From NCBI RefSeq assembly GCF_003426945.1, contig NZ_QURO01000004.1, positions 1,054,001 to 1,118,000 of the forward strand: a DNA stretch of 64,000 nucleotides, written 5' to 3'. Source of the stretch: Thermus sediminis. Lineage in GTDB: Bacteria; Deinococcota; Deinococci; Deinococcales; Thermaceae. Of the stretch, positions 1 through 9,700 are shown piece after piece. Position 1 is the stretch's first letter, and every line of letters begins with the position of its first letter. The notes below the pieces were generated by a model. The model was not told the origin of the DNA. It did no database searches and was given only the letters and a program-made list of their open reading frames with translations. The position numbers and the translations under genes were made by a program.

Positions 1-1130
1 TGGACGTGTCCTGCGTGCAGGGGGTCCTAAGGGAAGAGGGGTTTGACGGCTGGCTCCTCTACTCCTTCGGGCGGAGCAACCCTTTGGCCCTTCAGGTCCT
101 GGGCCTCAGCCACCTCCACCTCACCCGCCGCCTGGCCTACTTCATCCCGAGGGAGGGGGAACCCACCCTCCTCGGCCACGCCATAGAGGCGAGCCTCCTC
201 CCTTCCCTGCCCGGAAGGCAGCTTCTCTACCACACCTGGCAGGGATTCTTGGAAGGCCTTTCCCAGGCCCTCGAGGGCTTCAGGCGCATCGCCTTGGAGT
301 ACGTCCCCGGGGGGCAGATCCCCTACCTCTCCCGGGTGGACGGGGGCACCCTGGACCTCCTCAGGGGGATGGGCTTGGAGCCCGCCTCCTCCTGGCCCCT
401 CCTCCTCCTCTTTCAGACCTGGGACGAGGGGAAGCTAAAAAGCCACAAAAGGGCCGCAGCCGGGCTCGTCCAGGCCCGGGATGCAGGATTGGCCCTCCTC
501 CGGGAAAACCCCAAGGCCACGGAACGGGAGGTCCAGGGGAGGATGGCCCAGGTCCTGGAGGGGCTTGGCCTGGTCTTTGACCACCCCCCCATGGTGGCCT
601 TCGGCAAAAACAGCGCCAACCCCCACCACACCCCGGGGGAGAAGGGCCTCGAGGCGGGGGAGGTGGTCCTCCTGGACCTCTGGGCCAAGGAACTGGGCGG
701 GGTCTACGCCGACCTCACCTGGATGGCGGGGCTCGGGGTGGGCGAGGCCGCCCACCGGGCCTTCCAGGCCGTGAGGGAGGCCCGGGACCGGGCCATCGCC
801 TTCGTGGAGGGGGCCCACCGGGAAGGGCGCCGCCCCAAGGGGTACGAGGTGGACCGCGCGGCCCGGGGGGTCCTCGAGGCCCTGGGGTACGGCCCCTACA
901 TCCGCCACCGCACGGGGCACCACCTGGGGGAGGAGGTCCACGGCTCCGGGCCGCACCTGGACGACCTGGAAACCCACGACTTCCGCCCCCTGGTGCCGGG
1001 CCTGGCCTTCACCGTGGAGCCCGGGGTCTACCTGCCGGATTTCGGGGTGCGCACGGAGGTGGACGTCTACCTCCATCCCCAGGGCCCGGAGGTCACCACC
1101 CCCCTCCAAGAGGCCATCACCCCCCTCTAA
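1..1130 (+). CDS. M24 family metallopeptidase (Xaa-Pro aminopeptidase/dipeptidase type)
   Basis: A cytoplasmic pita-bread metallopeptidase, likely removing N-terminal residues before proline or splitting Xaa-Pro dipeptides. The N-terminal ~130 residues form the creatinase-like domain. The catalytic half holds the expected metal ligands: two Asp in [20 protein letters not shown], His in [13 protein letters not shown], and Glu residues in [20 protein letters not shown]. The window opens on TGGACGTGTCC, so the true start is probably an ATG whose A is the base just before position 1; the first in-window start is GTG at 6. About 375 residues is normal for the family. prs follows after 67 bp. The family is certain; the exact substrate is inferred. 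Confidence 0.88.
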   Translation, partial: DVSCVQGVLREEGFDGWLLYSFGRSNPLALQVLGLSHLHLTRRLAYFIPREGEPTLLGHAIEASLLPSLPGRQLLYHTWQGFLEGLSQALEGFRRIALEYVPGGQIPYLSRVDGGTLDLLRGMGLEPASSWPLLLLFQTWDEGKLKSHKRAAAGLVQARDAGLALLRENPKATEREVQGRMAQVLEGLGLVFDHPPMVAFGKNSANPHHTPGEKGLEAGEVVLLDLWAKELGGVYADLTWMAGLGVGEAAHRAFQAVREARDRAIAFVEGAHREGRRPKGYEVDRAARGVLEALGYGPYIRHRTGHHLGEEVHGSGPHLDDLETHDFRPLVPGLAFTVEPGVYLPDFGVRTEVDVYLHPQGPEVTTPLQEAITPL

Positions 1131-1172
1131 CCACCCCATCCCGGCCCTCGCCGCAGCGGGGGCCCTGATCCG
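1131..1172. repeat. Degenerate copy of the CCCCATGCTGG palindromic element
   Basis: This gap between the M24 peptidase and prs aligns without gaps, over about 40 bp, to the copy at 12044-12085: same CCACCCCAT start and same GGGGCCC end, but a diverged centre. The palindrome is largely lost. It looks like a decayed member of the family at 5461, 12048, 26804, 46365, 50922 and 50965. By-eye alignment only. Confidence 0.35.
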
Positions 1173-1197
1173 GGGGCGTGGTATCTTGGGGAACGGC

Positions 1198-2130
1198 ATG
1201 GACCGCCCCTTGCTCCTCTTCTCTGGCCAATCCAACCGGCCCCTGGCCCAGGCCATCGCCGAGGCCCTGGACATCCCCTTGGGCAGGAGCACCACCCAGC
1301 GCTTCGCCAACGACAACCTCTTCGTCCGCTTTGAGGAGAGCCTCAGGGAAGGGGACGTCTTCCTCGTCCAATCCCTGACCCCCCCGGTGCAGGACCACCT
1401 CATGGAGCTCCTCATGATGGTGGACGCCGCCAAGGGGGCCAGCGCCGCCCGGGTCACCGCCGTCATCCCCTACTTCTCCTACGCCCGCAGCGACAAGAAG
1501 GACGCCCCCCGGATCTCCATCGCCGCCCGGCTCGTCGCCGACCTCCTGCAGACCGCCGGGGCCGACCGGGTCCTCACCATGACCCTCCACTCCCCCCAGG
1601 TCCACGGCTTCTTCAAGATCCCCGTGGACCACCTCTCCGCCGAGCCGGTGATCGCTAACCACTTCGCTACCCGGGTGGACCTGGAGGAGGCTGTGGTGGT
1701 GGCCCCGGACGCCGGGAACCTCAAGCGGGCAAGCTCCTTGGCGCGAAGGCTTGGCCTCCCCCTGGCCTTCATCGACAAGGAACGGGTCTCCGACACCGAG
1801 GTGCGGGTGAGGATGCTGGTGGGGGAGGTCAAGGCGAGGACGGCCCTCATCGTGGACGACGAGATCTCCACCGGGGGGAGCCTGGTGGAGGCGGTGGAGG
1901 CCCTCCTGCAGGCGGGGGCCAAGGAGGTCTACGCCGCCGCCACCCACGGGGTCTACGTGGGCCCGGCCCTGGAGCGGATCGCCGAAAGCCCCGTGAAAGA
2001 GGTGGCGGCCACGGATACCTGCCCTCCCAGGAGGGGTCCCAAGCTGAAGACCCTCACTGTGGCCCCCCTCTTCGCCGAGGCCATCTGGCGGATCCACCGG
2101 GGAGAGTCGGTGTCCAGCCTTTTCACCTAG
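1198..2130 (+). CDS. prs: Ribose-phosphate pyrophosphokinase
   Basis: Makes PRPP from ribose 5-phosphate and ATP, feeding purine, pyrimidine, NAD, histidine and tryptophan synthesis. Family marks seen: [17 protein letters not shown] near the N-terminus, SYARSDKKD (ATP-binding flexible loop, about residues 96-104), and the PRPP-binding loop [14 protein letters not shown]. The 310 residues match the family. ATG 1198 is chosen over an in-frame TTG at 1186 because protein homology starts there. A TATCTT hexamer at 1182-1187 is a possible -10 box 10 nt upstream. The gene ends 3 bp before the hydrolase gene, so the two are probably co-transcribed. Confidence 0.96.
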   Translation: MDRPLLLFSGQSNRPLAQAIAEALDIPLGRSTTQRFANDNLFVRFEESLREGDVFLVQSLTPPVQDHLMELLMMVDAAKGASAARVTAVIPYFSYARSDKKDAPRISIAARLVADLLQTAGADRVLTMTLHSPQVHGFFKIPVDHLSAEPVIANHFATRVDLEEAVVVAPDAGNLKRASSLARRLGLPLAFIDKERVSDTEVRVRMLVGEVKARTALIVDDEISTGGSLVEAVEALLQAGAKEVYAAATHGVYVGPALERIAESPVKEVAATDTCPPRRGPKLKTLTVAPLFAEAIWRIHRGESVSSLFT

Positions 2131-2133
2131 GCG

Positions 2134-2829
2134 ATGGAAGCGCGCCTCACCCTGGCGGGCCTTCCCCTCCTGGCCCGGATTCCCCCAAGCCCCAGAGCCC
2201 TCCTCCTGGCCCTTCACGGCCTCCAGGGTTCCAAAGAGCTAATCCTCTCCCTCCTTCCCGGCTACCTCGAGGCGGGCTTCCTCCTCCTGGCCCCCGATGC
2301 CCCGAGGCACGGGGAGCGGGGAAGCCCCCCCTCGGCCAAGAGCCCAAGCTACGTGGAGGAGGTCTATCAAGTAGCCCTGGCCTTCGCCGAGGAGGCCTGG
2401 CGAGTGGCGGAGGAGGCCCAAAGCCGCTACGCCCTCCCCCTCTTCCTGGCAGGGGGGAGCCTGGGGGCCTTTGTGGTCCACCTCCTCCTCTCCAGGGGCT
2501 TCCGGCCAAAGGCGGCCCTGGCCTTCATCGGCAGCGGCTTTCCCATGAAGCTCCCCCAGGGGCAAAGGCTCCAAGACCCCAGGGTGGAGGCCCTCTACCA
2601 GACCCCCCCGGCCATGCAGGGGGAGGCCTACGGGGGCGTGCCCCTCCTCCACCTCCACGGCACCAGGGACCTGATCGTGCCCCTGGAGAGGGTGGAAAGG
2701 ACCCTGGAGGCCCTTAGGCCCCACTACCCCGAGGGACGCCTGGCCCGCTTTGTGGAGGAGGGGACGGGGCACACCCTCACCCCCCTCATGGCCCGGGTGG
2801 GGCGGGCCTTTTTGGAGGCATGGCTCTGA
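2134..2829 (+). CDS. Alpha/beta hydrolase (YitV/esterase-like)
   Basis: A 231-residue alpha/beta hydrolase. Visible marks are LLLALHGLQGSKE (oxyanion region, about residue 25), the nucleophile elbow GGSLGAF (Ser near residue 110), HGTRDLIVPLE carrying the acid, and a C-terminal GTGHTLTP with the catalytic His. This arrangement fits short prokaryotic esterases. It begins 3 bp after prs and is likely in the same transcript, but nothing in it points to nucleotide metabolism. Substrate unknown. Confidence 0.8.
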   Translation: MEARLTLAGLPLLARIPPSPRALLLALHGLQGSKELILSLLPGYLEAGFLLLAPDAPRHGERGSPPSAKSPSYVEEVYQVALAFAEEAWRVAEEAQSRYALPLFLAGGSLGAFVVHLLLSRGFRPKAALAFIGSGFPMKLPQGQRLQDPRVEALYQTPPAMQGEAYGGVPLLHLHGTRDLIVPLERVERTLEALRPHYPEGRLARFVEEGTGHTLTPLMARVGRAFLEAWL

Positions 2830-2893
2830 CGCCCTCCCGCCCTGGCCTAGACCGGGACGGGGACCCCGGCCGTGAGCCGGTAGGGGTTGCAAG

Positions 2894-3445
2894 GTGAAGG
2901 CTTCCGGAGGCATCCAGGTTGGGCTTCAGGGCTACTGGGGCTACCCCGGGGGGTTCAAGGCCTACCGCCAGGCCTTCCCCACGGTGGAGCTCTCCTGGTG
3001 GCACCGCCTTCCCGACGAGAAGACCCTAAGCCGCCTAAGGGCCCTGGCCCCCGAAGGGTTCCTCTTCAGCGCCTACGGCCACAAGCACCTCACCTACAGG
3101 CCCAGCGGGGAGGAAAGGCACACCTTGAGACGCTTCCTTAGGCGCTTCAAGCGCCTTGGGGAAAAGCGAGGGGCGGTGCGCCTCCTCGTCCCCCAAGGGG
3201 TGGAAGAGGGGGCCTTCTCCTCTTGGTTGGACCTCCTGGAGGAGGTGGTGGCAGAAATAGGCCCAACCCCCCTCTTCTTCCAGGCCCCCGAGGCCCTGAG
3301 GCCCCTCTTGCGGGAGCGGGGCTACGCCCTGGTGAACGGGGCAGGCCCCTTCCTCTACCTCCTGGACCCCCCAAGGCTAGGGGAAGGGAAGGGCTTCGCC
3401 TACTTCTCCTCTTCCCAAGCCCTGGCCCAGGCCCTACACTCATAG
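2894..3445 (+). CDS. DUF72 family protein (short form)
   Basis: The N-terminus has the DUF72 pattern: VGLQGYWGYPGGFKAYRQAF, then FPTVELSWWHRLP, and PEGFLFSAYGHKHLTY. The family is a TIM-barrel-like protein of unknown biochemical role (YecE-like). At 183 residues it is shorter than the usual ~240-290, lacking part of the C-terminal half, yet it is intact. GTG start at 2894. speA begins 16 bp downstream, suggesting one transcript. Family call good, function unknown. Confidence 0.72.
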   Translation: MKASGGIQVGLQGYWGYPGGFKAYRQAFPTVELSWWHRLPDEKTLSRLRALAPEGFLFSAYGHKHLTYRPSGEERHTLRRFLRRFKRLGEKRGAVRLLVPQGVEEGAFSSWLDLLEEVVAEIGPTPLFFQAPEALRPLLRERGYALVNGAGPFLYLLDPPRLGEGKGFAYFSSSQALAQALHS

Positions 3446-3461
3446 GGGAGGTTGACCCGGA

Positions 3462-5354
3462 TTGAGGACGGCCAAGCGCTTTTCCCCCAAGGAAGCCGAG
3501 GAGATCTACCTGGTGCCCTACTGGAGCGGGGGCTTCTTCCGCGTGGGCGAGGACGGGGAACTGGAGGTGACCCCCTTGGGTCCCAAGGGACCCGCGGCCT
3601 CCCTTTTGGAGATCGTGGAAGCCCTCAGAGACGAGGGGCGGCCCCTGCCCCTGGTCCTCCGCTTTCCCCAGATCCTCGAGGCCCGGGTAAAGGAGCTCAA
3701 CGAGGCCTTTTTCAAGGCCATGGAGAAGTATGGGTACCAGGGCACCTACCGCGGGGTCTACCCGGTGAAGGTGAACCAGCGCCGCCTAGTCCTGGAGACC
3801 GTGGCCAGGGTGGGCAGGCCCTACCACTATGGCCTCGAGGCGGGCAGCAAGGCGGAGCTGGCCCTGATCCTGGCCCAGGACCTCTCCCAGGAGGCCCTGG
3901 TCACCATCAACGGCTTCAAGGACGATGACTTTATCCGCCTGGCCCTCACGGGGAAAAAGCTGGGCCGCAACGTGGTCATCACCCTGGAGAAGTTCGCCGA
4001 GCTCCCCCGGGTCCTCCGCCTCTCCCGGGAGCTGGGGGTGGCGCCCAGCCTGGGCATCCGCTACAAGCTCAAGGCCAAAGGGGCGGGGCAGTGGGAGGCC
4101 TCGGGGGGGGAGAACGCCAAGTTTGGCCTCACCACCCCGGAGATCGCGCGGGCAGTGGAGGTCCTGAGGGACCAGGGCCTCCTGGACACCCTGGTCATGG
4201 TCCACGCCCACATCGGCAGCCAGGTGACGGACATCCGCCGCATCAAGGCCGCGGTGCGGGAGGCGGCCCAGACCTACGTCCAGCTCCGGAAACTCGGGGC
4301 CCCCCTCCGCTACCTGAACCTGGGCGGGGGCCTGGCCGTGGACTACGATGGCTCCAAGACCAACTTCTACGCCTCCGCCAACTACACCCTCTCCGAGTAC
4401 GCCGAGGACCTGGTCTACGTGACCAAGGAGGTGGTGGAGGCCCACGGGGAGCCCCATCCCATCCTGGTGACGGAGTCGGGGCGGGCGGTCACCGCCTACC
4501 ACCAGGTACTGGTCCTGGAGGTGACCGATGTGATCACCCCCCCTGGCGAGGAGCGGCCCCAGGCCCCGGGGGAGGAGGCCCACCCCCTGGTCCACGAGCT
4601 TTGGGAGGGCCTGCAAGGCCTCTCCGCCAAGAACTTCCGCGAGGTCTACCACGATGCCTTCGCCGACAAGGAGACCCTGCAGACCCTTTACGACCTGGGC
4701 CTGGTCTCCTTGAAAGACCGGGCCCTGGCAGAGGAGATCTTCTACCACACCGCCCGGAGGGTCTACGCCATCGTCCAGGGGCTCCCCTACGCCCCGGACG
4801 AGTTTGAGGATCTGGAGAAGCTCCTCGCCGACAAGCTGGTGTGCAACTTCTCCATCTTCCAAAGCCTGCCCGACGCCTGGGCCATCCACCAGCTCTTCCC
4901 CATCGTCCCCCTGAGCCGACTCCGGGAGCCCCCGAGCCGCAGGGCCACCCTGGTGGACATCTCCTGCGACTCCGACGGCAGGATAGACCGCTTTATAGAC
5001 CTCCACGACGTGCGCGCCGCCCTGCCCGTCCACGCCATCCGCCCTGGGGAGCCCTACTACCTAGGGGTCTTCCTGGTGGGGGCCTACCAGGACGTCTTGG
5101 GCTCCAACCACAACCTCTTCGGCCAGGTGGGGGAGGCCCACGTAGAGGTGGGGGAGGAAGGCTTCGCCATCCAGCGCTTTGTGCCTGGGGAGACGGCGGA
5201 GAGGGTCATTGAGAAGATGGGCTTCACCGCCCGGGAACTAACGCTGGGGGTGGAGCGCCTGGTGCGGCAAAGCCGGCTCTCCCCGGCGGAGAAGGGGGCC
5301 TTCTTGGAGCGCTACGCCCGGGAGCTTCAGGGCTACACCTACTTGGAGGACTAA
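3462..5354 (+). CDS. speA: Biosynthetic arginine decarboxylase
   Basis: PLP-dependent decarboxylase turning arginine into agmatine, the first step of the Thermus route to spermidine and long or branched polyamines via N1-aminopropylagmatine. The PLP lysine lies in YPVKVNQRR (about residue 105); the alanine-racemase-like barrel follows with HAHIGSQVTDIR and LNLGGGLAVDYDG. The C-terminal domain carries VDISCDSDGRID with the active-site Cys, and GAYQDVLGSNHNLFG. The 630 residues match SpeA. TTG start at 3462 fits the homologous N-terminus. A 103-bp repeat begins at its stop codon. Confidence 0.95.
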   Translation: MRTAKRFSPKEAEEIYLVPYWSGGFFRVGEDGELEVTPLGPKGPAASLLEIVEALRDEGRPLPLVLRFPQILEARVKELNEAFFKAMEKYGYQGTYRGVYPVKVNQRRLVLETVARVGRPYHYGLEAGSKAELALILAQDLSQEALVTINGFKDDDFIRLALTGKKLGRNVVITLEKFAELPRVLRLSRELGVAPSLGIRYKLKAKGAGQWEASGGENAKFGLTTPEIARAVEVLRDQGLLDTLVMVHAHIGSQVTDIRRIKAAVREAAQTYVQLRKLGAPLRYLNLGGGLAVDYDGSKTNFYASANYTLSEYAEDLVYVTKEVVEAHGEPHPILVTESGRAVTAYHQVLVLEVTDVITPPGEERPQAPGEEAHPLVHELWEGLQGLSAKNFREVYHDAFADKETLQTLYDLGLVSLKDRALAEEIFYHTARRVYAIVQGLPYAPDEFEDLEKLLADKLVCNFSIFQSLPDAWAIHQLFPIVPLSRLREPPSRRATLVDISCDSDGRIDRFIDLHDVRAALPVHAIRPGEPYYLGVFLVGAYQDVLGSNHNLFGQVGEAHVEVGEEGFAIQRFVPGETAERVIEKMGFTARELTLGVERLVRQSRLSPAEKGAFLERYARELQGYTYLED

Positions 5355-5454
5355 GTGCCCGCACTTTGGTTTCGCAACATGGGAAGCCCAAGTCAGGGCT
5401 ATGGGGGAACTTTTTGGGGCCCCCGCCGCGGTGAAAGCCGCGGTGGGGTGCTTA
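5352..5454 (+). repeat. ~100-bp dispersed element, copy 1 (MITE-like)
   Basis: Begins in the speA stop codon (TAAGTGCCC) and ends GTGGGGTGCTTA. Shared with 21722-21825 and 26704-26803: AAGTRCCC at the left, the GTTTCGCAACATGGGA segment (this copy and copy 2), a GC-rich hairpin near the right end (CCCCGCCGCGG / CCGCGGTGGGG around a GAAA-type loop), and a GGGGTRCTT end that is inverted relative to the left end. Immediately followed by the palindrome at 5461-5488. Confidence 0.7.
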
Positions 5455-5455
5455 A

Positions 5456-5498
5456 TGCCACCCCATGCTGGCCTAAGCCAGCATGGGGGCCCCGGAAG
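5456..5498. repeat. Palindromic intergenic element (perfect 12-bp arms)
   Basis: CCCCATGCTGGC (5461-5472) and GCCAGCATGGGG (5477-5488) are perfect inverted arms around a 4-base loop. The flanks (CCA on the left, GCCCCGG on the right) recur in other copies at 12048, 46365, 50922 and 50965. No T-run follows, so it is not a standard terminator. Confidence 0.75.
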
Positions 5499-5504
5499 GA
5501 GGGC

Positions 5505-5532
5505 ATTAAAGACCGTTAAGGCTCCGTTAAGG
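5505..5532 (+). promoter_or_regulatory. Phased TTAA repeats resembling a PhoB-type box
   Basis: GTTAAG occurs at 5515-5520 and 5526-5531, exactly 11 bp apart, with a third TTAA at 5506-5509. Read on the other strand this is CTTAAC-N5-CTTAAC, the half-site and spacing typical of PhoB/PhoP-family direct repeats. It overlaps where the -35 of the diguanylate cyclase promoter should be (candidate -10 CATGAT at 5542-5547). Confidence 0.4.
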
Positions 5533-5553
5533 GGTCTGGGCCATGATGGGGGT

Positions 5554-6624
5554 ATGGCCCGGGCTAGGATGTACCCTGAGGGTATCTTGCACCCCACCCT
5601 CGAGCTCCTGGACCCCCTGAACCCGGTGCGGCGGCGGATGGCCCTCTGGCTTCTGCCCCTAGGAGGCCTCCTCGCCCTGGTGGCCCTCCTGGCCTCGAGG
5701 TCTGGCCTAGACCCCGTGGACCGGGTCTTCCTCCCCCTCATGGCCGTGGGCCTCCTCGTCCTGGCCTTGTCCCTGAAGCGCTACCCCGCCTCCGCCCGCT
5801 GGGCCATTCCCACGGCCCACGCCCTCATCGCCCTCTACCCCTTCTCCACCCTCACCTACCAACTCCTCTCCGCCGCCAACCCCCAGAGCCTCTCCCCCGC
5901 CACTTTCTGGGTGCCCTTCCTCTACTTCTCCGGCTACCTCTTCTTCCCCACCCAAAAGGCCCTGCGCTTGGCCCTCCTCTACCTCCTTGGCCTCTTTCTC
6001 CTGGCCCTTTTGGGAAGCCTCCGGGGCCACTACACCCCCGTGCACCTCAACGCTCTGGCCCAGTTCCTGGGCTCCAACCTGGCCTACTTGGGCCTCCTCT
6101 CCCTGCTGGTCCGCCTCAAGGAAGGGTACTTCGAGGCCCAGCTGGACGCCTATACCGACTTCCTCACCGGGCTGAGAAACCGGCGCTACCTGGAGCTCGT
6201 CCTGGAGCGGGAGCTCTTCCGCGTGGCCCGCTACGGCCGCCCCCTCTCCCTCGTCGTCCTGGACCTGGACGGCTTCAAGGGGGTGAACGACACCCACGGC
6301 CACGAGGTGGGGGACCGGGTCCTTCGGGCCCTCGCCCAGTGCCTGGAGGCCCACCTTCGCCAAAGCGACCGCGCGGTGCGCCTTGGGGGAGAGGAGTTCG
6401 CCTTGGTGCTGCCCGAAACGGCGCTTCCCCAGGCCTTCCGCCTGGCCGAGCGCCTGCGCCAAGGGGTGGCCGCCCTGAAGGTGCCCCCGGTAGAGCAGCT
6501 TTCCGCGAGCTTCGGCGTGGCCCAGGCGAACCCCACCGACTCCCCCCTCTCCCTCCTCAAGCGGGCGGACGAGGCCCTCTACCGGGCCAAGCGCCGGGGG
6601 AAAAACCGGGTGGAGAGCGCCTGA
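5554..6624 (+). CDS. Membrane diguanylate cyclase (GGDEF domain)
   Basis: Makes cyclic di-GMP from two GTP. The N-terminal ~200 residues are mostly hydrophobic, with about six membrane segments and no recognisable ligand-binding domain. The C-terminal GGDEF domain has LDLDGFKGVNDTHGHEVGD and the signature GGEEF, so it should be active. An RxxD product-inhibition site (RQSD) sits five residues upstream of GGEEF, as in feedback-inhibited enzymes. ATG 5554 is preferred because CATGAT lies 6 nt upstream; ATG 5569 is an alternative. The open frame reaches back to 5401 only by reading through repeats. No c-di-GMP phosphodiesterase or receptor gene is in the window. Confidence 0.9.
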   Translation: MARARMYPEGILHPTLELLDPLNPVRRRMALWLLPLGGLLALVALLASRSGLDPVDRVFLPLMAVGLLVLALSLKRYPASARWAIPTAHALIALYPFSTLTYQLLSAANPQSLSPATFWVPFLYFSGYLFFPTQKALRLALLYLLGLFLLALLGSLRGHYTPVHLNALAQFLGSNLAYLGLLSLLVRLKEGYFEAQLDAYTDFLTGLRNRRYLELVLERELFRVARYGRPLSLVVLDLDGFKGVNDTHGHEVGDRVLRALAQCLEAHLRQSDRAVRLGGEEFALVLPETALPQAFRLAERLRQGVAALKVPPVEQLSASFGVAQANPTDSPLSLLKRADEALYRAKRRGKNRVESA

Positions 6625-6786
6625 ATCCTCGTAGGAGAATTCCACTCCTCTAGCCCTCCTAAGCCGAAGGAAACGCCCTTTCCTTTGAGGGCCCCCTCTA
6701 CCCGCCAGGGGGCGTTTAAGGGTTTTGTAAGCCCCCCTGAGGAGGATGGAGGTATGGACCCTGGGGGTCCCGGAAAGGAGGCAAGG
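6625..6786. other. Intergenic region with candidate hairpins
   Basis: Between the diguanylate cyclase and the lipoprotein gene. It holds a small hairpin (TAGGAG...CTCCTCTA, near 6630-6652) and a longer inverted pair (ACGCCC near 6673 / GGGCGT near 6711, followed by TTTAAGGG) that could end the upstream transcript. The lipoprotein has a strong Shine-Dalgarno (AAAGGAGG, 6774-6781). I could not identify a convincing promoter. Confidence 0.35.
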
Positions 6787-9700
6787 ATGCGTATAGGTGC
6801 TTGGTATGGGTTCTTGACGGGTCTAGCCCTCCTCCTCGCCGCCTGCAGCGGGGGGGCACCCCCTCCGGACCTCACCCTAGCCGGGGTGAGCCCGAACAAC
6901 CCCACCGTGGCCCAGGGAAGCAGCCTCCCCCTCACCCTCACCTTCACCTCTCAGAACGGCTTCCAGGGGCAGGTTTCCCTGAGCGTGACGGAGAACGGCC
7001 AGGCCCCCCCCTGGCTCACCTTCTCCCCCACCAGCGCCAGCCTGAACGTGCCCAGGGGAGGCCAGGCCCAGGTGACCCTCCAGGTCCAGGTGGCGAGGAA
7101 CGCCCCCACGGGGCCGCACAGCTTGAGCCTCCGGGCCACTTACGGGGAGAGGTCGGCAGAGCGGAGCCTCACCCTCAACGTGACCCCGCCCCCCGACTTC
7201 GCCATCGCCCTCAACCCCGATAGCCTCACCGTGCAGCAGGGGAGTAGCGGCACGGTTCAGCTCACCCTCACCCCCCAGAACGGCTTCACGGGGACGGTGA
7301 ACCTGTCCCTGGTGGCGGGGCAGGACCCGGTACCCCAGGGGCTTTCCCTCTCCCCCACCAGCCTCACCGTTTCCGGATCCAACCCCTTGACCCGGGACCT
7401 GACCCTCACCGCGGGGGCCACCACGCCCACGGGCATCTACCGGCTGAAGGTGCGGGCCACGGGAGGGAACGTCACCAAGGACGCGGAGCTCACCGTCACG
7501 GTGAGCGCCTCCTCGGGCGGTGGCGGCGGCTCCAACAGCGGCACGGTGAACACTCCCGGGGGCCAGGTGGGGATGGGCCTGCAGGGGGGCACCTTCACCC
7601 AGGGCCCCACCTACCAGAGCGTGACCCCACCCGAGGGCTTCCAGGCTCCCTACGGGGCCATCGCCTTCACCGCCCAGGTTCCCCAGGGCGGGACCCTCAC
7701 CGTGACCCTCACCTTCCCCCAGGCCATTCCCCAAGGGGCGGTCCTGAGGAAGTTCGTCAACGGCACCTGGCGGGAGGTTCCCGGGGCCCAGTTCTCGGGG
7801 AACACGGCCACCTATCAGGTGAGGGACGGCGGAGATTTGGACGCCGACGGGCAGGCCAACGGCCAGATTGTGGACCCGGTGGCCTTGCTCACCCCCTCCC
7901 CCGACTTCACCCTCAGCCTCAACCCCGATAGCCTCACCATCCAGCAGGGGGGCAGCGGCACCACCCAGCTCACCCTCACCCCGCAGGGGGGCTTCACAGG
8001 GCCGGTGAACCTGAGCCTGGTGGACGGGAACGGGAACCCGGTCTCCGGGATTAGCCTCTCCCCCACCACGGTGAGCGTGTCTGACCCCAACAACCCTGTA
8101 ACCCCGGACCTCACTGTCAACGTGGCCAGCAGCGTGGCCCCGGGGAGCTACAACCTGCAGGTCCGAGCGGTCTCGGGGAGCCTGACCAAGACGGCGGGCC
8201 TGAGCCTCACGGTGACCGCTCCGCCCCCGCCACCCACCTTCACCCTCTCCGACCCCAACCCCAACCCCCTCTCCGTCTCCCAGGGGAGCACGGCCACCTT
8301 CGGGGTGACCCTGGTCTCCCAGAACGGCTTCCAGGGGGAGGTCAACCTGAGCCTGGCCGACGGGCAAGACCCCCTGCCCCAGGGCCTGGCCATCACCGCC
8401 ACCAACCCCTCCCCCATCATCCTCCAGGCCGGGGGGAGCGTGACCGTGACCGCCACCGTCAGCGCCGGGCAGGGAGTGGACCCGGGCACCTACCGCCTCA
8501 AGGTCCGGGCCCAGGGGGAAGGCGTGGTCCAGGAGAAGCCCCTCAGCGTTCAGGTGGTCCTGCCCCCGACCTTTGACCTCGGCCCTGTGAGGGACATCAA
8601 TGGCCGGGAGGGCGTTGTCACCACCCGCCGCGACCCCTCGAACCGGCTAAACAATAGCGTGTACTTCACCATCACCCCTCGGAACGGCTTCCAGGGGCAG
8701 GTGGACCTCTCCCTGGTGGACGAAGGGGGCAACCCGGTGCCCGGGCTGAGCCTTGACCCGGCGAGCGTGAACGTGACGGGCACCCAGACCTTTAGCGTCT
8801 ATGTTCTGGCGGATAACAACATCCCCCTCTTTGGCGCGGGCAAGGGATACGCGGTGCGGCTGAGGGCCCGCTCGGGGGACATCGTGCGGGAACAGCCCCT
8901 CACCGTGGATGTGTGGACCAGGGTCGGGGGAGCCAACCTCAACTTCCAGCGGGTGGCCTATGGCAATGGGATCTTTGTAATAGCTGGGACCAATGGCTAC
9001 GACCAGCGCACGCGGGCGTATGTCTACAACCCGCAGGACGGGAGCTTTACCAAAACCTTTGATGCCGGTCCAGAGGTTTGTGGCTGGCTTAGTGATGTGG
9101 CCTACGACCCCGCTCACAGAACTTGGGTAGCGGTGGGGGGAGGAACCGGGCTTGTCATCGTCTCCACCGACAATGCCCAGACTTGGCAAATCGTCTTTGG
9201 GGCCAAAGATCCAAACCGACACTGTTCACAACAGTACGACGGCAGAGAAATGCCCTTAGAGAGAGTTCGCTTCGTCAACGACCGCCTCTGGGCTTGGTAT
9301 ACCGGCGGCATGAACCCACAGCGCCTCTACTTCTCCCAGGATGGGGGCTACACCTGGAACTTCATTTCCCTTCCCATACCCTCAGGATACCAAGAGCTCG
9401 TGATCAGGGGTCTCACTTTCGGCCAGGGGAAGTACGTGGCAGTAGGGGAGATTAAAAGATCTGATGGACCTGACTACCCTATGCTGGCCATCTCTCCAAA
9501 TGGTACCAATTGGAATGTGATGCCCCTGGACACTCCCCAAACCCCATGGGGTAGAAGCTTCCCTACGGACATCCTCTACGTCCCCGACTGGGACAAGTTC
9601 GTGATGGTGGGCGACCCTGACTTGGTGGCCACCTCCTCCGATGGGGTGAACTGGAGCTTTCATAATATCCAGGGCCAGTTCGCTAGCCTGGCCTACGGCA

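Noticed and set aside
435-1466. Long minus-strand frame opposite the M24 peptidase and prs
   Set aside because: Antisense shadow: Arg/Pro/Gly/His-rich with no family match, common in GC-rich genomes.
5401-5553. N-terminal extension of the diguanylate cyclase
   Set aside because: It would translate the repeat elements and PhoB-like box; start placed at 5554.
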